64,000 nucleotides of DNA from Bradyrhizobium niftali (GTDB taxonomy: Bacteria > Pseudomonadota > Alphaproteobacteria > Rhizobiales > Xanthobacteraceae): positions 186,001 through 250,000 of the forward strand of contig NZ_SPQT01000003.1 of the NCBI RefSeq assembly GCF_004571025.1, read 5' to 3'. The translations under genes and the position numbers were made by a program. Shown here one piece after another: positions 27,565-35,858 of this stretch. How positions within the stretch are numbered: position 1 is the stretch's first letter; every line of letters starts with the position of its first letter. Below the pieces are notes generated by a model. That model was not told the DNA's origin, ran no database searches, and saw only the letters and a list, made by a program, of their open reading frames with translations.

Positions 27565-27850
27565 CGATGCTCCTCAACGTTGCGAAATGGCCGCGCGGAG
27601 CTGCGATGGGGACGATTGGGTCGGAGGGAACAGAGAAGGCCCGACGATCGGCCGATCCATCGCATTCGCGCGGGACAGGTCATCCGACATCGCGAGGTTG
27701 GCCGACATTCGTCGGCGGCCTCGCCAGAGGGGCCCGGATTCTTGTTCTGCTCACAGATAAAGATGGGCCTGTCGGAATCAAGGCGAGGCGACTGCGACCA
27801 GCCGCCGCATCGGTTCCATGGTGCTATCTATGGAAGCTGCTCAGCATCGG

Positions 27851-27988
27851 CTCGTGTCCCGGACGCGCTGCGGCGTGCAACGCTGCTGCGCAGAGCCGGG
27901 ACCCAGGAGGCCAAGCATTCTGCTGCAACTTGGGCCGCGGCTCTGCAGCGCACCGCCAACAAGCGCTGCGCTGCGTCCGGGGCACGAG
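27851..27988. repeat. long imperfect inverted repeat (CTCGTGTCCCGGACGC type)
   Basis: CTCGTGTCCCGGACGC at the left end is answered by GCGTCCGGGGCACGAG at the right end, with CGCAGAGCCGGG and CGCGGCTCTGC arms inside. Elements of this form recur between genes in Bradyrhizobium. It could fold over its whole length of about 138 bases. Confidence 0.7.
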
Positions 27989-28020
27989 AACACTATGGTG
28001 GCAGCAGCTGCTTCCACATC

Positions 28021-28097
28021 GTCATTGCGAGCGTAGCGAGCAATCCAGAATCCCTCCGCGGAAAGACTCTGGATTGCTTCGCTGCGCTCGCAATGAC
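28021..28097. repeat. rhizobial palindrome, GTCATTGCGAGCG family (copy 1)
   Basis: Perfect 13-base ends GTCATTGCGAGCG (28021-28033) and CGCTCGCAATGAC (28085-28097), with an inner pair GCAATCCAGA / TCTGGATTGC. A longer relative lies at 61240-61386 in this window. Confidence 0.85.
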
Positions 28098-28109
28098 GGA
28101 ACGCGCCTT

Positions 28110-28490
28110 TTACCCCACCCGCTCCACAAGATGCGCGCGCGACGGTGACGGATCGAACCGGTCGCCGAAATATTGCGTTTCGTGCGCCACCAGTCCGTCG
28201 CGGAATTCCATGATGCTGACGACGTAGGACGGCACGCCGTCATATGTCAGGACGAACTCGCTCACCCAGAGATCGCCGCCGCCAATGATCCGCCGCACCG
28301 TGAAGCGCTTCTTGTTAGGCTGCACGAAGCGGCTCTCCTGAATGTTCCTCCGGCCATGGATGCGCTCGCCCGATTGGGGATAGTCGAGCACGGCGTCGTC
28401 GCGATAGATGTCATGCTCCGCCTCGAAATCATTCGCATCCGAAGCGTCCCAATGGCGCTGGAGCGCCGCCAATCTGGCTCGATCGTCCAT
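28110..28490 (-). CDS. SnoaL/NTF2-like protein
   Basis: 126 residues: MDDRARLAALQRHWDASDANDFEAEHDIYRDDAVLDYPQSGE is the usual opening helix-turn-strand of NTF2-like proteins, followed by GRRNIQESR and a C-terminal sheet ending FGDRFDPSPSRAHLVERV. No signal peptide or catalytic signature stands out; family members are enzymes (isomerases, dehydratases) or binding proteins. Start at 28490 (GGAG ahead) preferred over the longer frame. It reads away from the MOSC fusion. Confidence 0.85.
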   Translation of the reverse strand: MDDRARLAALQRHWDASDANDFEAEHDIYRDDAVLDYPQSGERIHGRRNIQESRFVQPNKKRFTVRRIIGGGDLWVSEFVLTYDGVPSYVVSIMEFRDGLVAHETQYFGDRFDPSPSRAHLVERVG

Positions 28491-28675
28491 CTCGATCTCC
28501 GATCCTGCATGAAACCGTCTCCCGCCGCCTTCATCTGATGACGCAGGACTCCGGCGGCAAGGCTTCCCTCGCAACGTCTAACAACAGCTAACGAGCTAAC
28601 AATTCGATTTGGATGCAGATTAGCCTGCGGGCGACCCGTCGGATCGGGTTGCACCTCAGGGTCGGGGAAACCGTG

Positions 28676-30427
28676 ATGGCACGTCTGCTTTCCGTCAATG
28701 TCGGCCTGCCGCGCGACGTAGCCTGGCAAGGCAAGACCGTCCATACCGGCATCTGGAAGGCCCCCGTCGAAGGGCCGCGCAGGGTGCGCCGGCTCAACAT
28801 CGACGGCGATGGCCAGGGCGATACGGCCGGCCATGGCGGCGAACAGCGCGCCGTCTTCGTCTACCAGGACGAGTCCTATCGGCACTGGCAGGAACATCTG
28901 GGGCGATCGAATCTCGTCCACGGTCAATTCGGCGAGAACTTCACCGTCGAAGGCCTCGCCGACACGAACGTGTGCATCGGAGACCGCTACAGGATCGGCT
29001 CCGCCCTGTTCGAGGTGACGCAGCCGCGCGTCACCTGCTACCGGCTGGGCATTCGCATGGACGAGCCGGACATGCCCGCACTGCTGGTCAGGCACGGCCG
29101 GCCCGGCTTCTATTTTCGCGTGATCGAGGAAGGCGACGTGGAGGCCGGTGACGAGATCACGCAGGTCGCCAGCGGTCCTGAAAGCATGAGCGTGTTCGAG
29201 ATCAACGCGCTGCTTTACCTGCCCCCTCACCCGCGCGACCGCCTGGAGCGCGCGCTGCGGATTCCGGCGCTGAGCCGTGGCTGGAATCGTTCCTTCGCGG
29301 CGCTGCTTGAGCAGCAGCGCGCAAGCAGGATCGCCGCAGGAAACGCTGGGCTCGGCCCGGCGGCGAGCCCACCTCCGGCCTGGCGTGGCTTCCGTCCGTT
29401 TCGCGTCTCGCACAAGATCGCCGAAAGCGGCAACGTGACGTCACTGATCCTCGAACCCACGGACGGGCATCGCGCGGCCGCCGCCCTGCCCGGTCAATTT
29501 GTCGTCGTGCGGCTCGGGCCTTCTGCGGCACAAGCGATCACGCGCAGCTACTCGCTGTCGGATGCCGCGTGCTATCGCATCAGCATCAAGCGGGAAGCGC
29601 ACGGTGCGGCCAGCCTCTATATTGCCGACGGGCTGCGAATTGGCGACGTCGTCGAGGTCGGCGCGCCACGCGGCAGCTTCACGCTCCGGCAGGATGCGCG
29701 GCCCGTCGTCTTGCTCAGTGCCGGCATCGGCGTGACGCCGGTGCTCGCCATGCTCCACGCGCTCGCGGCGGAAGGGACGATGCGAGACGTCTGGTGGCTG
29801 CACGGCGCGCGCAACGGCCGCGAACATGCGTTCGCCGCCGAGGCGTGCGAGTTGTTGGCCGGGCTCGCTCGCCATCACAGCCACGTCTGCTTCAGCGCGC
29901 CCGATCCGGCCGATCGCCCGGGAGCGGATTTCGACAGCGCCGGACATCTGGATCAGCGCCTGCTCCAGGGGCTCAACGTGCCGCGCGATGGCGACTACTA
30001 TCTCTGCGGACCGGCCGCTTTCATGAGCGATCTCACGGCCGGCCTTGCCGCGTTGGGCGTCGCGCCGGATCACATCCACACCGAGCTGTTCGGCGCAAGG
30101 CCATCGCTCACCCCAGGCATCGCGGCTTCGCCGCGGACACCCGTACATGTGCCGGTCGGAGCATCTGGCTCGGGCCCGATGGTGTCATTCGCGCGCAGCG
30201 GCCTCAACGTCCACTGGGGACCATCCTATGCCAGCCTGCTCGAGCTGGCCGAAGCATGCGACGTCCCGGTGCGCTGGTCGTGCCGGACCGGGGTTTGCCA
30301 CAACTGCGAGAGCGGGCTCGTGGCCGGAGAGGTCAGCTACGCACCCGACCCGCTCGACCCGCCCGCGGACGGCAATGTCCTGATCTGCTGTTCACGCCCG
30401 CAAAGCGACGTCGTGATCGATCTGTGA
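28676..30427 (+). CDS. MOSC - flavin reductase - ferredoxin fusion protein
   Basis: 583 residues with three modules. Residues 1-165: MOSC domain (GHGGEQRAVFVYQDE; GQFGENFTVEG; PRVTCYRLGIRM with the conserved Cys that binds molybdenum cofactor sulfur). About 245-480: FAD/NAD reductase (RSYSLSDAACYRISIKRE for FAD; VVLLSAGIGVTPVLAMLHAL for NAD; YLCGPAAFM). About 500-583: plant-type 2Fe-2S ferredoxin with C-RTGV-C-HN-C and a final ICCSRP. Together it looks like a reductase delivering electrons, with MOSC possibly acting on N-hydroxylated substrates (YiiM-like). Start at 28676 (MARLLSVNVG) is preferred to the longer frame. Confidence 0.88.
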   Translation: MARLLSVNVGLPRDVAWQGKTVHTGIWKAPVEGPRRVRRLNIDGDGQGDTAGHGGEQRAVFVYQDESYRHWQEHLGRSNLVHGQFGENFTVEGLADTNVCIGDRYRIGSALFEVTQPRVTCYRLGIRMDEPDMPALLVRHGRPGFYFRVIEEGDVEAGDEITQVASGPESMSVFEINALLYLPPHPRDRLERALRIPALSRGWNRSFAALLEQQRASRIAAGNAGLGPAASPPPAWRGFRPFRVSHKIAESGNVTSLILEPTDGHRAAAALPGQFVVVRLGPSAAQAITRSYSLSDAACYRISIKREAHGAASLYIADGLRIGDVVEVGAPRGSFTLRQDARPVVLLSAGIGVTPVLAMLHALAAEGTMRDVWWLHGARNGREHAFAAEACELLAGLARHHSHVCFSAPDPADRPGADFDSAGHLDQRLLQGLNVPRDGDYYLCGPAAFMSDLTAGLAALGVAPDHIHTELFGARPSLTPGIAASPRTPVHVPVGASGSGPMVSFARSGLNVHWGPSYASLLELAEACDVPVRWSCRTGVCHNCESGLVAGEVSYAPDPLDPPADGNVLICCSRPQSDVVIDL

Positions 30428-30465
30428 AGGTATCAGCACATTTGCGACAGACATGGGAGAGCTTG

Positions 30466-30576
30466 ATGCGGACTGACACGGCGCCGGGACTCGAGGAGCT
30501 CTGGGAGCATTGCAGCAAGGAGTATTTTTATCCCCACGGCAAGGCTTACGTCGAAACTCTCGGTGAACAGGATTAG
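30466..30576 (+). CDS. 36-residue ORF of unknown nature
   Basis: Starts ATG after GGGAGAGCTTG and encodes MRTDTAPGLEELWEHCSKEY then FYPHGKAYVETLGEQD. It could be a real short protein or the stub of a longer gene cut by rearrangement, since it begins like a helical start of an enzyme and then stops. It fits between the fusion gene and the MocR regulator (38 and 44 bases away). No family recognised. Confidence 0.35.
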   Translation: MRTDTAPGLEELWEHCSKEYFYPHGKAYVETLGEQD

Positions 30577-30620
30577 AACCACATTCCGACATCGTCCGTC
30601 CGGGCGAATGCCGGCCTGGA

Positions 30621-32105
30621 ATGTGGATGATCCAGATGAAGACGAATCCCGGCCGTAGTGCCGGCCGCGTGGGCGCGCGCCAGATCTACGAGGCGCTGAG
30701 GGATCAGATCATGTCGCTTGTGTACGGGGCGGACGGGCTGTTGCCGTCCTCGCGCGCGCTTGCCGGCGAGCTGGGCGTGGCGCGTTCGACCGTCACGGTC
30801 GCCTACGAGCAGCTCGCGGCCGAAGGTTTCATCGAGACCCGCCATGGCGCACGGCCGCGCGTTGCCCGTGCCGTCGTCGCGCGCGGACGCACGCGCACTG
30901 CGTCCCGGTCGTCGGCGCGCAAGGCGCGGCTGTCGGCATTCGGCGAGCGGCTGCGGCATGACCCGCCGCGCTGGACCGAGCCGCCACGCGGGCTCATTGC
31001 AAACTTCCGCTACGGCGAGCTCTCGCCGTCGGACTTCCCGCTGCTGGCATGGAAGAAGGCGGTGACGGCGGCTATGGCGCGCAAGCCAGAACGGCTCGCC
31101 TATGACGACCCCTGCGGTTCGCTGCGGCTGCGGACCGCGCTTCAGGCCTATCTGTGGCGATCGCGCAGCGTCCGCTGCGAAACGGATCAGATCATCGTCG
31201 TGAACGGCTCGCAGCAAGGCCTCGACATCTGTGCGCGCCTGCTGCTCGACGCCGGCGACCGCTTCGTGATGGAGGATCCCGGCTACCTGATGGCCCGGTA
31301 CACATTCGCGGCAACCGGCGCCGAAACGGTGCCAATCCCGGTCGACGCGGAGGGCCTTCAGACGGAACGGCTCGACGGCATCGAGGCCCGCCTCGTCTAC
31401 GTGACGCCGTCGCATCAATATCCGCTGGGCGGCGTCATGCCGATCGGACGCCGGCACCAATTGCTCGCCTGGGCCAGGAAAGCCGACGCCTATGTGATCG
31501 AGGACGACTACGACAGCGAATACCGCTACGACACCAGGCCGATCCCGCCGCTGCATGCGCTGGAGGGCAGCGACAACGTGATCTATCTCGGGACCGTCTC
31601 CAAGACGCTCTCTCCGACCTTGCGGATCGGTTATCTGGTCGTGCCCGCGGAGCTGCGATCCCTGTTCGCCGCCGCCAAGCAGATCATGGACCGGCACACG
31701 TCATTGGCCGAACAGGACGCCCTCGCCGCGATGCTCGAAAGCGGCGCTTACGACAGCCATGTCAGGCGCGTGCGCCGGCGCAACGCCGAGCGCCAGCAGG
31801 CGCTGCTCGGTGCGCTGCGCCGCCGGTTCGGAGATCGCGTCCGGATCGAGGGCACGGCCGCAGGCTTGCACGTGGTGGCGTGGTTCGATGGCCTTTCGCA
31901 GAAGCGCGAGGATGCGTTGGTCCAGGCGACCCGCGCAAAGGGCGTGGGCATCTATCCCGTTTCCGCGCTGTTCGACGGCCGCTCGACCGGCCGTAGTCGA
32001 GCGCGGAAGCCGCTCGGCCTCGTCATGGGCTATTCGGCGCTGGAGACCGCGCAGATCGAGCGCGGCTGCAAGCTTCTTGCGCAAGCCGTCGATGAACTGG
32101 ACTGA
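30621..32105 (+). CDS. MocR/PdxR-type regulator (GntR HTH fused to aminotransferase)
   Basis: 494 residues. An N-terminal GntR winged helix (QIYEALRDQIMSLVYGADGLLPSSRALAGELGVARSTVTVAYEQLAAEGFI) is joined to a class-I aminotransferase-like domain (DDPCGSLRLRTALQAYL; YVTPSHQYPLGGVMP; EDDYDSEYRYD; pyridoxal-phosphate Lys in GTVSKTLSPTLRIGYLVVP). Such proteins sense pyridoxal phosphate or an amino compound and usually control a neighbouring gene, here probably the PaiB-like gene at 32180. Starts at 30621, 30627 or 30636 are all possible. Confidence 0.9.
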   Translation: MWMIQMKTNPGRSAGRVGARQIYEALRDQIMSLVYGADGLLPSSRALAGELGVARSTVTVAYEQLAAEGFIETRHGARPRVARAVVARGRTRTASRSSARKARLSAFGERLRHDPPRWTEPPRGLIANFRYGELSPSDFPLLAWKKAVTAAMARKPERLAYDDPCGSLRLRTALQAYLWRSRSVRCETDQIIVVNGSQQGLDICARLLLDAGDRFVMEDPGYLMARYTFAATGAETVPIPVDAEGLQTERLDGIEARLVYVTPSHQYPLGGVMPIGRRHQLLAWARKADAYVIEDDYDSEYRYDTRPIPPLHALEGSDNVIYLGTVSKTLSPTLRIGYLVVPAELRSLFAAAKQIMDRHTSLAEQDALAAMLESGAYDSHVRRVRRRNAERQQALLGALRRRFGDRVRIEGTAAGLHVVAWFDGLSQKREDALVQATRAKGVGIYPVSALFDGRSTGRSRARKPLGLVMGYSALETAQIERGCKLLAQAVDELD

Positions 32106-32179
32106 TGAAATCGTTAGGAACTGGCAGTTTCTCGTAGGCCAGATTCCGATTATCTCGGGACCTGATACGGAGACACGCC

Positions 32180-32809
32180 ATGTACATTCCCCCCGCCTTC
32201 AGGGACGACGACATCGAGAGCATCCGGGCGACCATCCGCGGCGCCCGCCTCGCCAGCCTGGTGACGGCCACCGCCGAGGGCCCGGTCGCCACCCCCTTGC
32301 CGCTCTTTCTCGACGAGAGCGAAGGCGAGCATGGCGTGCTGTACGGACATGTGGCGAAGGCCAACCCGCAATGGAATCTGCCACCGATCGGAGACGCGCT
32401 GGCGATCTTCGGCGGTCCCGACGCCTATGTGACCCCGTCCTGGTACGCGACCAAGCAGGAAACCGGAAAGGTCGTACCGACCTGGAACTACGTTGCCGTG
32501 CGTGCCTATGGCCCGGTCGAGTTCTTTTGGGAGACGGAGCGCCTGCTCGATGCGGTCACGCGGCTCACGAACAGACACGAAGGCGCGCGCGCCAAACCCT
32601 GGGCCGTCGGTGATGCGCCCGCCGATTTCATCGCCGCGCAGTTGCGCGGGATCGTCGGCGTGCGCATTCCCGTCGTGCGGTTCGAGGGCAAGCGCAAGAT
32701 GAGCCAGAACCGCCCCGAGGCCGACCGTGTCGGCGTCGCGCAGGGGCTTGCGGCGAGCGAGAACCCGCACGATCGCGAGGCCGCACGTCTGATCCCGCTT
32801 CCGATCTGA
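32180..32809 (+). CDS. FMN-binding PaiB-type protein
   Basis: 209 residues of the PaiB family (FMN-binding split barrel). Motifs: MYIPPAFRDDDIESI, GHVAKANPQW, AYVTPSWYATKQETGKVVPTWNYVAV, GIVGVRIPVVRFEGKRKMSQNRPEAD. In Bacillus PaiB acts as a regulator but many members seem to be flavin enzymes. CGGAGA precedes the start. Following MocR by 74 bases on the same strand it may be the regulated target. Confidence 0.9.
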   Translation: MYIPPAFRDDDIESIRATIRGARLASLVTATAEGPVATPLPLFLDESEGEHGVLYGHVAKANPQWNLPPIGDALAIFGGPDAYVTPSWYATKQETGKVVPTWNYVAVRAYGPVEFFWETERLLDAVTRLTNRHEGARAKPWAVGDAPADFIAAQLRGIVGVRIPVVRFEGKRKMSQNRPEADRVGVAQGLAASENPHDREAARLIPLPI

Positions 32810-32917
32810 GGGCAGCTTCTGTTCCCGGCATCCGTGCCCGGAACCATCCTGCTGTCGGGCTTGTTGGTGCACCTCACAATGCATTTTCCGCCTGACAGGA
32901 AGCCCCAAGGAAACCTC

Positions 32918-33745
32918 ATGTGCCGCTGGATCGCATACCGGGGCGAGACCACCTCGTTCGAACCTTATGTCACCGAGCCCGAGCATTCGCTGATCGCGCA
33001 AAGCATCCGCTCGCTCCAGGCCACCGCGGGCTCGAATGGCGACGGGTTCGGGCTCGGCTGGTATGGCGAGCATCCCGAGCCCGGTCTCTACCGTGAAACG
33101 CGCCCCGCCTGGTCGGATGAAAACTTGCGCTACCTCTGCCGTCATCTGCGCTCGCACCTCTTCTTCGCCCATGTGCGCGCCGCCACCGGCACGGCCGTGA
33201 CGCGGCAGAACTGTCATCCCTTCGCCTGCGGCCAGTGGATGTTCATGCACAACGGATTCGTCGGCAGCTGGAACCGGCTGAGGCGCAAGGTCGAGGCGCT
33301 GATCCCGGATGCCTTTTATCCGTCGCGATTGGGGACGACCGACTCCGAAGCCGTGTTCCTCGCCATCATGGGCGCCGGCCTCGACAACGACCCGCTTGGC
33401 GCAACGCAAGCCGTGCTGCAATCGCTCGTCGGTCTCGTCAATGAAGGCCAGCTTCGCGAGCGGCTGCGCTTCACCAGCGCGATCGCCAACGGCAGGGATC
33501 TCTATGCGTTTCGCGTTGCGGTCAATGATGCCGCCAACACGCTCTATTTCCGCGAGGCCGGCGGCCAGGTCATTGTCGTGTCCGAGCCGTTCGACAAGGA
33601 ATCGGACTGGACCGAGGTGCCGCCGAATCACGCCCTGATCGCGCGCGCGTCCGAAAGCGCGAAAATTGTTCCGTTCAACCTTGCAATTTCCAGCGGGTCC
33701 GACGCGGAACCCGCCCCCGCCAGGAGGATTATTGTCCGCAGGTAA
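32918..33745 (+). CDS. class II glutamine amidotransferase (EgtC/YafJ-like)
   Basis: 275 residues. The start at 32918 is fixed by the N-terminal nucleophile: MCRWIAYRGE, with Cys2 exposed once Met is removed (AAGGA eight bases upstream). Other family signals: NGDGFGLGWYGE, HVRAATGTAVTRQNCHPFACGQWMFMHNGFVGSWN and LGTTDSEAVFLAIM. Members hydrolyse gamma-glutamyl amides such as gamma-glutamyl-hercynylcysteine sulfoxide (EgtC) or glutathione conjugates. Its stop overlaps the next gene by one base (TAATG), so a coupled pair with a GCS2-type ligase is likely. No other egt gene is in the window. Confidence 0.88.
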   Translation: MCRWIAYRGETTSFEPYVTEPEHSLIAQSIRSLQATAGSNGDGFGLGWYGEHPEPGLYRETRPAWSDENLRYLCRHLRSHLFFAHVRAATGTAVTRQNCHPFACGQWMFMHNGFVGSWNRLRRKVEALIPDAFYPSRLGTTDSEAVFLAIMGAGLDNDPLGATQAVLQSLVGLVNEGQLRERLRFTSAIANGRDLYAFRVAVNDAANTLYFREAGGQVIVVSEPFDKESDWTEVPPNHALIARASESAKIVPFNLAISSGSDAEPAPARRIIVRR

Positions 33746-34995
33746 TGCCTTCGCCGGGTGGCACGATGACATTTACTTCGGACGTTTTGAAATTGCTGCG
33801 TCTCGATTCTTCCGACGACAAGCAGCACCTCGTCATTCGCTCGGCCGGCGGTCGCGGCAAGGCCGCCGAATATTCATTCGGCATCGAGGAGGAATACTTC
33901 CTCGCCGATCGGCGCAGCCTGGAGGTCGCGATCCAGACTCCCAACGAGCTGTTCGAGTCGGCGAACTGGTCGACCGGCGGCCAGGCCATGCGGGAGATGC
34001 TGCAATCCCAGCTCGAGGTCGCCACCAACGTTCACGTCGACGTCAACGACGCGCGCGAAGAGCTCCGCTTTCTCCGCCGCGAAGTCGCGAACGTTGCCGC
34101 CCAGTACGGCTTCGTGATCATGGCCTGCGGCACGCATCCGACCGCCGTCTGGCGCATGTCACAACCGAGCCCGAAGCCGCGCTACGAGGAGATGATCGAG
34201 GATCTGCGCAGCATCGGCCACCGCAACATGATGTGCGGCATGCATGTGCACGTCCAGCTGCCCGATCCCGAGAAGCGCATGGCGGTGATGCGGGCGATGC
34301 TGCCGCATCTGCCGCTGTTCATCGCGCTGTCGGCATCCTCCCCGTTCTGGAACTCGCACAAGACGGGCCTGAAGGGCTACCGCCTGGCGGCCTATTCCGA
34401 GCTGCCGCGCACCGGTCTGCCCGAACTGTTCGAGAGCAGGTATGATTACGACGAGTATGTCGGCGCATTGCAGCGCTCCGGCGTGATCCCCGACGAGAGT
34501 CACATCTGGTGGGCGATGCGCCCTTCCATGAAGCATCCGACCCTCGAGCTTCGCGCGCCCGACACCTGCACCTTCGTCGACGACGCCGTTGCCATTGCCT
34601 CGCTCTATCGCTGCCTGACGCGGCGTCTGTATCGGCGGCCCCATCTGTCGAAAGAGGTCACGGTCGTCGAGCGCGCGATCGCGGTCGAGAACAAATGGCG
34701 CGCCCAGCGCTACGGCACCGATTGCATCTTTGCCTCGAAGGACGGGCCGGTCACCATCTCGGAGCTGCTCTCCCGCCTGATCGACGGCATCGCCGAGGAC
34801 GCGGATGCGCTGAATTGCGCGTCCGAGGTCGAGCATTGCCGCACCATCGTGGAACGCGGCAGCTCGGCGGAATTCCAGCTTCGCGCCTACCGTGAAAGCG
34901 GCAACGACATCGCGGCCGTGTCACAATGGATTGCTACATCGACGATATCAGGAACGGGCGCTCCGGTCGGACGCACCGCTTCTGCACCGACATAG
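33745..34995 (+). CDS. GCS2-type carboxylate-amine ligase (YbdK-like)
   Basis: 416 residues. YSFGIEEEYFLADRR opens the ATP-grasp-like glutamate-cysteine-ligase-2 fold, followed by HVDVNDAREELRFLRREV, CGTHPTAVW, MMCGMHVHVQLPD and HPTLELRAPDTCTFVDDA. These enzymes join the gamma-carboxyl of glutamate to an amine or cysteine; a GCS2 enzyme is EgtA in ergothioneine synthesis. Coupled by TAATG to the amidotransferase. A start at 33766 (MTFTSDVL) would also fit. Product not established. Confidence 0.9.
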   Translation: MPSPGGTMTFTSDVLKLLRLDSSDDKQHLVIRSAGGRGKAAEYSFGIEEEYFLADRRSLEVAIQTPNELFESANWSTGGQAMREMLQSQLEVATNVHVDVNDAREELRFLRREVANVAAQYGFVIMACGTHPTAVWRMSQPSPKPRYEEMIEDLRSIGHRNMMCGMHVHVQLPDPEKRMAVMRAMLPHLPLFIALSASSPFWNSHKTGLKGYRLAAYSELPRTGLPELFESRYDYDEYVGALQRSGVIPDESHIWWAMRPSMKHPTLELRAPDTCTFVDDAVAIASLYRCLTRRLYRRPHLSKEVTVVERAIAVENKWRAQRYGTDCIFASKDGPVTISELLSRLIDGIAEDADALNCASEVEHCRTIVERGSSAEFQLRAYRESGNDIAAVSQWIATSTISGTGAPVGRTASAPT

Positions 34996-35082
34996 CCTCC
35001 GCGCAAGCCTTGGGAACGATAACGGCAATCTGGAATTTGCCGTGTCTTGTACAGAGTCCTGTATAGAGTCTTGGAGAAATGC

Positions 35083-35268
35083 ATGACCGACATCACCTGT
35101 TGCGCCGGCTGCGGCCGCGGCCTGGTGCCCATCCTGTCCGAGAAGGGCGCGACAGAATCAAGCTGCTTCTGGTGCGAAGGTGTCGATGCGCGAACCATGG
35201 AAATGGCGAAGTGGGCGGACAGCCCCTCCGGCAAGCCCGAACGGAGCGCGCTTCAGTCGTTCGAATGA
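35083..35268 (+). CDS. 61-residue zinc-ribbon-like protein
   Basis: MTDITCCAGCGRGLVPILSE then SSCFWCEGVDART: two CxxC pairs (CAGC, CFWC) that could bind one zinc ion. GGAG lies ten bases ahead of the start. It overlaps the convergent gene at 35253 by 16 bases. Two tandem 12-base repeats (CTTGTACAGAGT, CCTGTATAGAGT; 35046-35069) sit in the leader. No family name recognised. Confidence 0.65.
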   Translation: MTDITCCAGCGRGLVPILSEKGATESSCFWCEGVDARTMEMAKWADSPSGKPERSALQSFE

Positions 35269-35456
35269 GCGGCTTCGGACGTCTTGCGGAATTCCTGTGC
35301 CTCGGTGCTGCAATGCCTTCCGGCTTGCAGGATCACCATGCTGAGCAGGTGAGCCAGGAATGAAAGTTCGGCCGTATGCGCGATCTCGCGCAGCTCGGTG
35401 CAGATCTCCGCAATGTAGCGGGCGGCCTCCTGCGGCCTTGCGTAGCCGTCTTGCAT
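35253..35456 (-). CDS. 67-residue helical hypothetical protein
   Basis: MQDGYARPQEAARYIAEICT is followed by ELREIAHTAELSFLAHLLSM, an amphipathic helical stretch, and a polar tail. GGGAG sits six bases before the ATG, and the length and style match small Bradyrhizobium proteins of unknown function. Convergent with, and overlapping, the zinc-ribbon gene. Confidence 0.6.
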   Translation of the reverse strand: MQDGYARPQEAARYIAEICTELREIAHTAELSFLAHLLSMVILQAGRHCSTEAQEFRKTSEAAHSND

Positions 35457-35858
35457 GGAAACTCCCGGGTTAGAGCCGGACGAGAGCTGCTGTCTCGGTT
35501 AAAAGGCAACCTAGGACGCCTAATCCCGCCGAGCCGAATGCGTTCCGCGGTTGCGCCCGGGAGCAGCCATGACCTGCACGCTGCCCGTCAGGGCTTGCCG
35601 ACAAATTAGACAATCTGGGTCGCCTTCGCGCGACCGCGAGGTTCGGCAGGAGGGTCGGGCAATCGCGCGCAACGCGCGGTCTAACCTTCGGCGGAACCAC
35701 TGGATTTTCTGCTACCCGGGCTCGCCATCCCGAGCCGCGGAGGCGACTTGCTGCTCCGCAACCGAACTGGCCCAAAATTCGCAGAGCCGCATGAGGCCCC
35801 AAGTCCCCGCCCTCACCACCAGGGCAGTCGGGACGAGCGGATCAGATCGGAGAATGCC
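35457..35858. other. gene-free stretch before the bicupin
   Basis: 402 bases. No supported frame, hairpin or repeat; it probably carries the promoters of the divergent 35253 and 35859 genes. Confidence 0.5.

Larger units (their letters stand above)
27565..28109. other. gene-free stretch carrying two repeat elements
   Basis: 545 bases between the TerB-like start and the SnoaL-like stop. No convincing reading frame. The right half is filled by two palindromic elements (27851-27988 and 28021-28097). The left half holds the TerB promoter but no clear boxes were found. Confidence 0.6.
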
